NCBI RefSeq assembly: GCF_040115645.1
Contig: NC_089557.1
Span: 1,798,001 to 1,862,000 of the forward strand
From: Euwallacea fornicatus
Lineage: Eukaryota; Arthropoda; Insecta; Coleoptera; Curculionidae
Reading direction: 5' to 3'
DNA: 64,000 nucleotides
Of this stretch, positions 13,301 to 25,300 are shown in pieces. The translations under genes were made by a program, and so were the position numbers. Numbering within the stretch: position 1 is the first letter of the stretch; the number at the start of each line of letters is the position of its first letter. The notes beneath the pieces are model-generated. The model searched no databases, was not told where the DNA came from, and saw nothing but the letters and a program-made list of their open reading frames with translations.

Positions 13301-16300
13301 ATTTGGAAATGTTTAGGGGACATCCAGGTAGTTTTTGCCATATTGGCGTGGAGGTTGCATCGGGGTGAAGTTGCACGTTCTCCTAGAGTTGCCAGGAGGA
13401 TTGCGTCATGTGACCTGACCTGACACTGGGGTAATTGCCGGGGCGAATTTATCGCGGAATATTTTCAGGAGGCAGGAAATCCCGCGAGGGAGCTCCCGAT
13501 AGAGTCCAAAAAGATGTGTGACTTCCTAGGGCCACCTCACGGAAGGTCTTCCTCGCTGCATTGATTAGGGGGCCATTTTCCGTTTTCATTATAGATTGAC
13601 TGCAAAATAAACACCTTCGCTGCGTCCCATACTTTCTTTGCGTGCACTTGACAGCCTAATAAACAAGAGGAACAAGAAATTTTTGATACAATTCCACGGT
13701 ATAACGTCCCGACATATTTCACGATAAGTGCGCCCTAAAAGCCCTTACCTAAAATTACTTTTCCAAATGGGTAAGAGAGAAAAACGACCAAACAAATAAT
13801 CGGAATTTATAGCTTATGTTATAATTCCGGAAGGAACGACCAACATACAGAATAAAAGTCCTCTCCCCTGCCTCACGAGATAATAGAAATTTTATTACGT
13901 TCTTATGTCATTTATCTTTCATCAAAAATAAGAGGTTATTTTCGCATGTTGGACGTGAATGCGAGAACAAGATTAATGCTTGAAAATAATACTTAACGCC
14001 GGAAAATACTGTTTTAGCGCGATTGAGCAGTAATTGGGGACAACTTCACGTTCCCGGGAGTCACAATGGACAAGCCCCTGAACATGCCTCCCCGGGGTTT
14101 TTAATCTTTTTTGAAACAATATCATGGAGAGCTCTTATATTCAATGCCGAAGCGACGCTCCCAAAACTCGCTAATATTTCTACGAAGACATGTTTCAACT
14201 TGTTGCTCGGCTGTCTTCTCTCCTTTGTCTTCCTGTTCTGCGGTCTCGTGGGATTTTATATCAAGAACGAAAAGAATAAGGGAAATTTTAAATGACGGGC
14301 AGGGATGACTGTGACGGTGAAATTCCCATAAAACCCGGGGATTCTCTAGACTAGAAGAAACTATTTTCTTTTTACAGGTATTAGTTTATGTAAGAATGTC
14401 ATGGCGCCGGTGATGGCGTTTTTCTACAACCTTTCTTCCAGGATAAATGACGAACAGAACAGGGAGTTAATGTGACGTTGGGAGTTAATGTGACGTTGAT
14501 AAATGGCAAACAGACGTCGCATTGACGTCAATATTTCGCCAAAAGGAAATTTACTGCTTCGAAACAATAGATATAGGACCGCTAGCAATATAGCACTATA
14601 ATGCCATCTTAAAATATGAATCTCTAAAGAGTGAAGCGTTTCTTCGTGTAAATATTCCGCGCATAACCGTAACCCCGGAATGTCACGTAGGGCGTGAATT
14701 ATGCATAAGAAGATTCATCGCTCCATTTAAGAAAGTGCACATTTTTGTAACTTTTGCTCATTTGTAATGCATGAAACCCGGGCCACAATAAACCCGCCTA
14801 TTTATCGCTCCCTGTATGCGGAAAAAATACGGGCCTGTCCCTTATACATTTTTATTGTTCTCCGCAAAATATTACGTACCATGGAACGCTTTTAGTGTCG
14901 ATGAATTGTGTCATAACTTCCCTATAAAAATCTTTAGTAGTTCTCAACATGTTATGTAACACACCGCTTACGGCCCGGTCGGGGTAAATATATATTATGG
15001 CGATTAAAAATTTACAATTCTTCGTGTCGGAGGTCGACATTAAAATCCGGCCAGGGTGAACAGATAACTTACTTTTATAATATCAGTAGCGGCGTAGTAA
15101 TTTTCAGGCGATATCACTCCGTTGGGAGAGCCGTTGGAGGGTTGATAGTTCTGCTGAACATCGTAGGTGGGCGGTCTCGACGTGGGCGGCGGCGGTGGGG
15201 TCAAATTGTAGAACGAGGGAGACTTGAATTTTAGATCGTCCTGGAAACTGTTGACGCTCGTGAAATCTGAAAACGACGAAGAAATAAAATAGCATTATGG
15301 CAACTCAGAATTGGCCAAATTTATGCATCACGAAGCATCGCGAAACTGAGAAAAATCCAGACTTTACCATCGGAACGCTTTTTTAATCTGAGAGGTTCGG
15401 CCAGTAACGTCGTCTGGACTGGCCAGCGCATCGTTGTGCCCCGACAAGCGATTTCCAGCTTCAGCACCCTTTCGGAACAAGAAATTGCCAGTTTTACCGA
15501 GCGTCTTCTTCTCAACAAAATTTGCCTAACAAAAAACAGCTGGCACATGCCTTCGGCGCCTTTGATATTTTTTTCCAGACACTTGGAAACTTAAATTCGG
15601 GATTTTTAGCGTTTACGCAGAAGGCGCAAGAAATAACAAAATTATAAAACAGAAGTCTGAGAGCAGATGCGGTTTGCGGCCGTTTCCCTGCTGAAGTGAT
15701 GGATAGTGAATCGAATTAAGCCTAAAACGCAGCACAGGCCCAGAAGTTGTAAGTCTCCCTTTGTGACTCCTTTGAGAAGCTGCTCGATTCTTTATGCGAC
15801 TTAAGGAAATTACGTGAATTCGGGACTCGCAGAGTCCAGTCAACTAAGCTCTTTTTCGGGCAAAAAGACACGCCGTACACGCGCCGAGGTCCCATCAGCA
15901 GTTGTGAGCTCCTCGAGATGACTAATTTCGGAAAAATTTGCCGATTTTGGCTTTGTCCGATTCGAAATTTGTCAATCGCTGATGTGCAAAGTGGCAGTGA
16001 GCTCACAGCAGAAAAAACGCACAAAAACCACCTTCGTAAATGTGAAACGTATAAATTACCCAAAATCCCAACTTAACGCCTCGAAAGCTGCAACGCAAAA
16101 ATGAAATTTTCAAAATCTGTATCTCGACAACGAAGCTCCTCTGGCACGCCGGGCAAACCACATTCGACGCCGATGACGCGATTGCCTGCGCCATTGCAAC
16201 TCCGGATCACCCTGTAGACGTTTCGTCGTTAAATACCAAAATTCGAATTCGCAAATTGGGACTGTTGTAATTCGCACCGAGGCGAGGGGCGGACAAGGGA

Positions 16301-19300
16301 GTGTACCTGTCCGCGAAAAAACACCGTTTACTGCCTCCATAGAACTTTTAACGAGGAATCAATTTCGCCCTGCTGCAAGACATTATTTAATTTTCGTTTG
16401 ACAACTATTTATAAACTCCCTTCCTTCATCGCCTTAATACTGCCTATACAACTTTTCCTCCACTGACAAATACAATTTTCTCTATTGCGAAATGAAAAGA
16501 TGGATACAGGATATTAAGGGGTATTTAGGGCGTTCACAATATTCCTCATGCGACACGCCATGTATTCCTTTCAAAAGCCCTGACGGACAACATGACATCT
16601 ACCGCGTATGGGGATTTAAACGGCCTGTTTTGCAAGAAAACGTTTCTCTTATTCCCTGCCTTGGGAACGGTTTATTATTTATGTCTGACAGGTGAAAGGT
16701 ATCAAGGAACACAATACCCGTCTCGTTTTTTTACCGTTTAATTTGAAACGAAACACAAAGAGAAACGGCGATTTCTGATTCAATGGGCCGGAGAACGAAT
16801 CGGTTATGTTTATCGAAATGAGCAAATCATAAGAACTACGGCCGGAATGAGACGGACAGTAAACGGATTGAGCCGGCCCAAAGCCATACCGAAAACCAAT
16901 TAATTCCAACATTTAAATGCAAATTCGAGCAGATTACAGTTCTCAACCCTTCCGGAAATATGAAATGTACTTTATGCAGCCCTTAAACGTGAATTAGACT
17001 AAAAGGCAACCTGCGGGTATGTGTAGGTATTTACCTACTCTAATAAATTAATTCTAGTTTATGAATTCAGATTAATTACTCTCGGAAATTAAGGCGCTGG
17101 GGCGTCATTAAGTGGAAATCCATTCTGGGTCGGTGGGTTTATTACTAAAATGAAGCATTCCACCAGATATGTCGTATCGTTTTTTTTGCCTCGGGAAGTT
17201 GTTATAATTCGAACCTACGCGGATCAGAACGACTGGAAGTTCTTTTCGGTTTCCCGTTCATTTTCGCTCAACAAGTTTCTCACACAATCCGGGGATTCCT
17301 CTGGAAGCCACTGCGACGTACCTGGACATCGATTTTCGAGGGTCTCACTAGATAACTCATAATTCGGGGCTTAATCCGACAGCACCTCCACACACAGATC
17401 CTCAAGAAACTCACTACTTAATTCGTGGTTCGGCGTCCGCCCCGCGCTCCCGCACGCCGACCTTGGAGAGTCTCACTAGATAATTCGGGCATTCCTCTAG
17501 ACGTTACGCGGACCGTCACGTGGAAACCCGGCCGAAATCGTGTCAGTTGTAGATTGGGATCGAGCTACCTAAACCTTAGTGACGTTTTGGCATGGGTGCA
17601 TTTCCATCAACGATTATTTACTTAATATTTAACACCATGCCCGAAGTCAAATCAACCGTCGATTAATGGATACGGGACCATTCGAAACTGAAGCATCGGG
17701 GCAACCAATTAATTTGCGGTGCCTGTGTAAAAGCGGCAAGCTTTAATCCGGCCGTGAAGTTGGAACAGAGATTAAAATTATATTTTCTATTATGTTAGCG
17801 GGTAGAAAAAGTAGAATGCGATTCCAGCATATTGAAACTGCAGTTCATCAACAGAATTCGAAGACAACGGGAAGTGGGGCAAACCAACCGCAAACTTTGT
17901 GGACACGCTGTTGCGAAATGGAAAATGGGATTTTATTTATTGTTCTGACACATTTTTGATGTTTCATCTCATATTTGGCGCAGTGGCGCAGCTCGATTCT
18001 GGGAGCCGACAGTATTTTCGAAAAGTGCTCGACTGTCCGTCCGTCAGTCGGTTTTCACCACTTTCCACGTGCGCCCCCTACGCCCCTGTTTTCGGAGAAT
18101 TGAGTCTCTCATCCTCAACGTTCGTGGACGAATCTCCGAGCCCCGCGACGAGCTCAGTGGCGTGCGGCGATTGCGAGGTGCACGCGAACGAAAACCTCCG
18201 AGGTCGTTCCCGATTTACGGCAAAAAAAAAAACCACTTAAGAGCTTCTAAGGCATATTGTGCTCAAACGTCCTGTTCGTCGCAGCACGCGTTCGCTGCAT
18301 TGTGCCCGGGACACCCCGTAAGTCCGCACTCGGCTTACCCCAAACTTGTATTATTAATTCCCCATTAAAACTTCTCCACCTTCGGTGTAGTTTTTAAATC
18401 ACTCGATTTCCATAAATTTCTCAGAGCCGCGCACCTGACAATATTCCAAAAAGGAATAATTGACGAACTATTCGCAAATGGCATTTAAAAACCCCTTCTG
18501 AACGTAAATGGGGGGATTTATCCGAAGACAAAGAGTTGAAATGTACTGTTTCCTCTTTAAAAGCGCCTGCAGCCCGAGTTTCTTTCTTTGCGAATATTCA
18601 TAAGCTAAATGTACCTCTGGGAGACCGAGCAGGGTCGCACTGGCTGAAATACACACCCATCAAGAACGAAATTTTCACTCAATCTCCATCACAAGCGAAA
18701 CCCCAAGCCCGCATTGCCTTAATCCCAGATCCTTTAATATTTCCCCACGATTTTCACCCGAGTCAAATGAGAACCTCCTGGGATGCTCGTTTTTCAACTG
18801 ACAATAGTTCATACGAAAATGTTTGTACTGCAGGCGAATGCGGGAGACCGACTCGTCTTAGTTCTTAACAAACGGCCCAGAGTTCACATATAACGGTCTG
18901 ACGAGTCTGGCAGTTTTAAATTGCAAATCCCGCGAAAACCTGTGGATTTTCCCCTGCTGTCGGGGAAAATGGAATCACGTCTTTATTGTGCCGCAGTTTT
19001 AAGCTGTTAATCTTTAAAAGGATGAGAATCATTTGATGCGATTTTTTTTTCTGACGGCGCCTAGTACGGCCCTGGCGAAGTTTCAAATTCGAATATTTTC
19101 GGACGAAGGAACTCACCGGTGTATTCTCCGCTTTTGCTGGATGTAATACCCTCTTTCTTCAGGAGACAGCCATATTCCTGCTTACCATTGGGCAGTAATT
19201 TGTAGGGCTCGTGGTACACGGATGAGTTCTCACTGTCCGATTCTTCGCCGTTCACGTGACCTGAAAAATGTTCCATGACGGTAACGGTTGAAGGACAAAC

Positions 19301-22300
19301 GTCTGTTGAAGCGAGAAAATTTAGCCGAAGCCGGTTGAGTATTGATGCGGAGTTTAGTTTAACTTCACAGAGGGAACTGAATCAGGAAATTCCATCGACT
19401 TTAAATATTCTTGTTCAACAACTTCTTAAATAGTCCCGGTCTCGGGAAATCCTTTAATTTAACGAACGATCGTCAATAACTTTCAAAATTGGCAAAAACA
19501 TTAAGCTGCATTAGAACTCGTTCGATATTAGTTTCCGTGTGGTTGCGATTGGTGAATTTAATCAAGGCCGCGGGAATCGTACTTCGTCGGCGACGTTTCG
19601 TTCAATGACGCGTTTAACCTCATCAGGGCTACGCCAGCAATGGTATGCTGTGACGGGGTCGCGCGTTGATCAACGTGTGGCTGATGAACGTCTCATTAAA
19701 CGAGACGTCGGCAAAGAGGCTGTGGTATTCCTGACGCCTTGTCTCAGTCTGCCGAGTTCAATCGCACGAACACTATTAAAAACACCCTGTACATTTCAGG
19801 GTTTTTAGCTTCTTGAAACATGCACTAGATGATAAATCTTTAAAATTCAGCGAATGATCTGGGGCATTCTCTAAATGACGCGGGTCCTGAAAATCTCTAA
19901 ATGGCCCTTAAAAGCTACGGTAGTTGCGAACAAACTTCTCTATCTTGATCAATTTATTAATTCCAAAGTACCATTTGCAATTTTTTAACTCGCACACTTA
20001 CCATACAAATTACACTTTTTCGCTTTTTTTATCGTCCCCTCCGGACCGATGGTGCCGTTTTTGCTCTTTACCGAGAGCCTCGACAGGCCGTTGTTGATTA
20101 TAGGCGTAGACATCGTCTTTAGGTCCTTCATATTAATCGTTGTCGGTTTAGTACTGCTCGACACCAACGCTGTGTGTTTATGGAGCAGCGCCACCTGAAA
20201 ATCGAAAGAAAACACCCCCCGTCAGACTGAAGTCGTCAGAGCCGAGGCAAATCGGTGACTACTTGCCGTATGTACCTTCTTTTTCCCTCTTCTCACCATC
20301 AGGAACACCGTGCACACCACCAGCAAAATCACCATCGCCATGACCCCGGTGATCAACCCTATATAGGCCTGACCTAGACTCGTTGGACTTGTGGCCGGGG
20401 GGACTTCCTTGCGCGCATGCCTGGACTCCCCGCTGGAGTTGGGTGACGCCGTCGAGTCCGAGGAGAAATAGTACCTCTCCATCTCCTGGACGGTCATATT
20501 AGTGGTGAGATGAACTGCAATAATATGGAGTGAGGAGAGCACACAATAAACCTTTGTTACTGCGCGCCACCATAGGCGTAGCACGGAAACAATCGAATTT
20601 TACAGGGCAAACAGCCTGGGGAATCCGGTATGTGGCTTCGACATAAAGACGCCCATACACAACGATGTTTGTCTTTCAAATTGAAGTTGCCTGTCGGGGT
20701 CGGAACGAAACAATTAGCAATATAAATTATATCGTTTGTGCTGGGTGTGTGTTGCTGATTAAGTACGTTACGTGTCAGAAAACCCAGCTAATGCCAAAGA
20801 TGGGCCTCCTATGGGAGGTAAATTTGGGGAGCAGGTGCGATGGAGGTAGTCCCAGCTTTTCTCAGTCATTTGCTTAATGAAGACGCTGTTTATAGAGCGG
20901 TTTTAGGAGAATTTACAGCGGCTTTTAAAATTTTCGTAAGGCCCACGAGTTTCTTGCTTTGACACATCGAGGGCATTAGTGAACTAGGGCGCTTTTACGT
21001 GGATTGTTCCGCGAGGCCCTTCTCTCTTCCCCTCCCCCCCCCCTCTCGCTACCCAGCCTTCCTCTCACCCCCGAAAAAAAAATGCGGCCCCGAGGAATTG
21101 GGGAGATGTGAAATAAAGGGTTTTTGATAATAATAGCAATTCAAAAACTTTGCCAAATGGCGAAACCGCTAGATCACAATCTCCACTCCCCAAAAACTTT
21201 AAAATACGTGTCAAACAAATATAAATTGGATTTCGAATTCAAACGCTCGGCAATCCATTACCGATTTAGTCAAAGTTCTCGGGTGCATTAAATTTGTAAT
21301 TGTGCGCCCTCGCCCTCGAAATAAAACTCGGAAAACACATTTCGACCAAAGGAAAATCGGGAGAAAATCGAGAAAAAGCGCGATTAGAGCCCGTTCCTTT
21401 TCGCGACGTCGATTAAAGGTGAGATTGTTACTTAATGACCGGGAAAGGAAAGTTCGTTAAGTGAATAGCTGCCGATATTTGATTAAAGCGGAAAGAGGTT
21501 GGTCGTTGATGTGGATTTCTTCACGTGCAATTAGTATTTATTTCATTTGCAGTTTGAAGTGAAATTGAAGTATATTAAGCCGGCGTTCCTCAACGTTTTA
21601 GTATTCGCTTAAACTTAACTTGCGCAGGCGCATAGGTAACCACTCGCGCACTACGCGCAGTGCGCTCATGCAATCGAAATCCGAAAAAAATAGGTTCGCA
21701 CCACGCGCGGTCGTTCATTGCGCACATTCGCGTTTTATCCACCCCAAATTGCACCAATGCACGTTACCCCAAAAATTAACTAAAAAACAATTATTGGGAA
21801 GCGGTCGCCAGCGCTGCATAAGGGACTGGAAATGTGTTCCACTGAGGTCCAAGTAGTGAGGAAAGCCTACCTGAGACGTAGGTCTTAACCCTGTAAGACC
21901 TACGTCTGAGCGCCATGCGTGCATTCAATAATGCCGCAGGAGGAAACAGAGGTATTGAAGGAACGTGCTTGCTATGTTTAGTACTGCGCGACGTGCACGT
22001 AAAAAATCACTGATTCGACTGCGCCTGCATCATTCCTGCCAAAATGGTGACGAAAAAACTGTAAAATCGATCGAGGGAGATAGCAAAAGGAAGAATGTAT
22101 AATTGAGCCACGAAAATATGGTTTTCTAATTAAATTTCTTATCTCGTACATACATGCTGCAAACGAAAACGGTTTTGTTGAAGGAGCAGAAGCAATATTC
22201 CCATCAAAGGCACAATAATTATCAGATTACCCTGGAGAAGTGAACCAGGAGAATTTTCTAAAATAGTTTGAAAATGAATTGCTTTGAAATTCTGTAGATT

Positions 22301-25300
22301 CTTCTTTGATTATAATGGATAAAGCTCCATATCTAGGCACGTTATTATCAGTCAAAACTCCAATTAATTCGAAGGCCAAGAGTGTCTCTCAAGGGGGGCG
22401 AATCGGGGAAAATACTCCATATCTGGTTCTCGTGCTCAAAAAGGAAATTTTAGGAATCGTCGTGAGCAACATACACAGAATTTTTTTTTTGTGTAATTAA
22501 CTTTGTTACTTAAACAAACTTCGCCTCCAGGCACAAAACCCCAAGACGGTTGTGAGTGATGGATGTCCTTTTTTAGGAACACGCACCACACACTGCGTGT
22601 TCAATCGGGGGGGGGGGGGGAATTTTCTATGCGTTTTCTCTTTTTAGTTTGAGGCAGTATGAGGAAGCGTTAGGTCAGTTTAGAAATAAAAAAAATATAC
22701 ATAAGGCATAGTGAAAAGTCGGTTTTGAAAAGTATAAATATTCGATTATGTCGAGCTCGGGATCAGACATAGCTCCGTGGACGATATGATGTATACGTAA
22801 AACAAGGATAGAACGACGAATGTCCCTATTATACAGGCCATATTTTGCTGCACCACCAGTGATAGCCATTACCCTTCTTTCGTTACCATCTTGCCAGGAC
22901 TGAACCGTTTTTGGAATATCCAGGTTTTCTCACGAAAAATCAACGAAGTGATGAAAATTACTCTCTACTGCATGTTTTTTTTTGCACTCCCGACGTGGGT
23001 GATTGAGCCCCACAGTATCGGGCGTGCAGGACGTTCCAGATTTAATTTGAAGTGCAGGAAAGTTGGTTAAATTTGGTAACACCCCCCTGATCATCTTCTG
23101 CAAAGTTACGATTATTTCTCGGCATTACGTTCGGATAAAAAGAAAATTGCTGTTTTCTTTTTATTTATTTTCTGGCTTAAATTACTGAGGTAAATAAAAA
23201 AAGAAGATATAACTTGTGAGAGATCACACGCTATCTATCATTTTCGGCAACCTTTCTCCGGGCTACAGCACGAAAATAATTTCGACAAGATAGAACATTT
23301 CGATTTGTCAATAGTTCCAGCTTTTTTTTATAATACAAACCTGATCTCTTTAGAAATATCCTGCTAGCTATTGATGATTGAAAAACAGCAATACGTCACC
23401 CTTGGCGATTTGCTATCGATCAAAAATACACATCGTCAGAGGTAAAACTAGGGACCTCATGGGCAGGGTGATCCAGATTGAACAAAAAAAGAACACATTT
23501 TTTAACTATAAACCTGGAAAATTCGCCAAAAAACCTAACAATTCGCCTTAAAATCGGCGAACTACCAACACCCTGTCTGTTAATATCTTATTAACATTAA
23601 CAATAAATTGATTTCTCCACTCTGATCGCAAACTCCAAGTCGAATTGGCAGAGTCAACAGCGGTGCACATGTTGATATTTCTGCTACGGAGGTTAAACAG
23701 TTGCACAACTGCTGCCTCTGCCGAATGTAGCCATTGGCTTTATACGGAATGCGTTTGTTTTAATGCGCAATATAGGATTTCACGGGTTAAAACTATGATT
23801 CCATGTTAGCCCCTGTTCTACCGGAATTAAAGCTATGAAGCTGGGAAACGTTAATTTGGCCCTCCTAAATTGACGTTTGTAAATCAATTGAGCCAAAAAT
23901 GCCTGCGAAAAGGCACGGAAGGTAGCAATTTACGATAACAGTTAAAACTCGGTTTCGGTGGCGAACCGAGATTTTGAATAAGTTGGAATAAGATATAAAT
24001 CCAGATTTACCTGGGAAGTCGTTTTGGCACAAGTGATTTATTAGGGACAATTTAGTAGTGCTAAATTAACACGTATCAGGTTTCATCGTTTGAATTTGAG
24101 CAAGACAGCGAAGCTGCGCGGTTCCGGACGGTACTGACGGGTGTTTACACAGGGGAAAAGACCCGCTTTCCGGCGCGAAGCGGGATTTTTAATAAATTAG
24201 AACAAGGCATGGACCCAGAATTACGTTCCCAGATGTTTTGACTTAATTGATTTATCGGCGTGAATTTAATAGCGCTAATTGAAGGTCCACAAGTTTCGTA
24301 ACTTTAGTTCTAGTCGAACAGTTCTGTATGGTTCCGCAGGATATTTTGCGGTCACTTGCACAGGGGGAAAGAAACGGTTTCCACGGCGAGATGTTTAACT
24401 AGTCGAAGCGACTAAACTCAGATTTATCTTGTCCCCTGAAACATCGCTCTGAAATAATCGTCAACCATTTAACAACCTCCAACTATTCGCCTTTCCGAAC
24501 TGGTGGTAAAACGATAAAAGTAACTTCGCAGGCCCGTTAGTCAAGAAGTTCCTGGTCAAGCCTTAAGGCTTAACTACACAGAATAACAATAATTTCGTTC
24601 TGGTTGGCTGGCCCGTGGCAATGCGAATAGCTTCGTGAGACAGATAACCGCGAGCTAACCTTAAGCTAAGTTCGAGTCCTGACCCAATTACAAGCGTTAC
24701 CTGGCGGCACGTACCCGCGTAAGCTGCAATTTCACCCAATCCGGTCATGACGATGTTTTAAAGAAGACAAATTAAAATACATTAGTCTAATAACACGACT
24801 CCGTTGTGGCGATTAATAAAAATTAAAACGTAATAAATGCGGCGTTTTTAAAGAGAGGGAGCGTCGCGACGCTTCCATCTGGCCGGATCGGCGAGGGGGG
24901 GGGGTGCGAGAGGGGGAGGGGGGGGGGTAGAAATTACAAGTCAACTACAGGACAGATGCCTGTGGGCGTGAACGGCTAAACAAACATTTTCCTTAATAAT
25001 AATTCTCACAAATGGTGTAAACACATATAACGGTCCTTTCCAAACAGCGACCTTATAAGATAAATCTCTGTAATACATTGGTGAGCGTTGGCGCAGTGCT
25101 AAAACTGCAACTTAAAAGCGAAACTTTGGCAAAATGGCGGCCTTCATTAAGAATAAATATCAACAGTCCCTCGGATATTTATCATAATTTTCAGGGTTTT
25201 TCTCTTAAGCTTACTTAACAATATATTTAGAGTTGGGTCGTTATTTATACCTAACGTTGGTTCTAAAAGGGCATAGTGGTGGAGTAAGGAAGACAGATAC

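Larger units (their letters stand above)
9219..15072 (-). other. Ddr intron, 5.9 kb
   Basis: No exon found. It holds an (AC)n microsatellite with an adjacent 10-bp tandem repeat (10154-10209), a GCGGTAAAA palindrome cluster (12340-12500) and an exact 18-bp duplication (14462-14497). Open frames in it, such as 14023-14295, show no recognisable motif. Confidence 0.8.

Noticed and set aside
14023..14308. Open frame with a hydrophobic stretch that looks like a membrane segment
   Set aside because: It is short, lies inside a Ddr intron on the opposite strand, and has no upstream signals or family resemblance. A chance AT-rich frame explains it.
23467..23577. 111-bp segment bounded by CAGGGTG and CACCCTG
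   Set aside because: The TA target duplication is missing and the inverted match is only seven bases, so it could be chance.
24600..24690. TTCGAGTCCTG resembling a tRNA T-loop
   Set aside because: No cloverleaf could be drawn, and there is no acceptor stem or anticodon arm.
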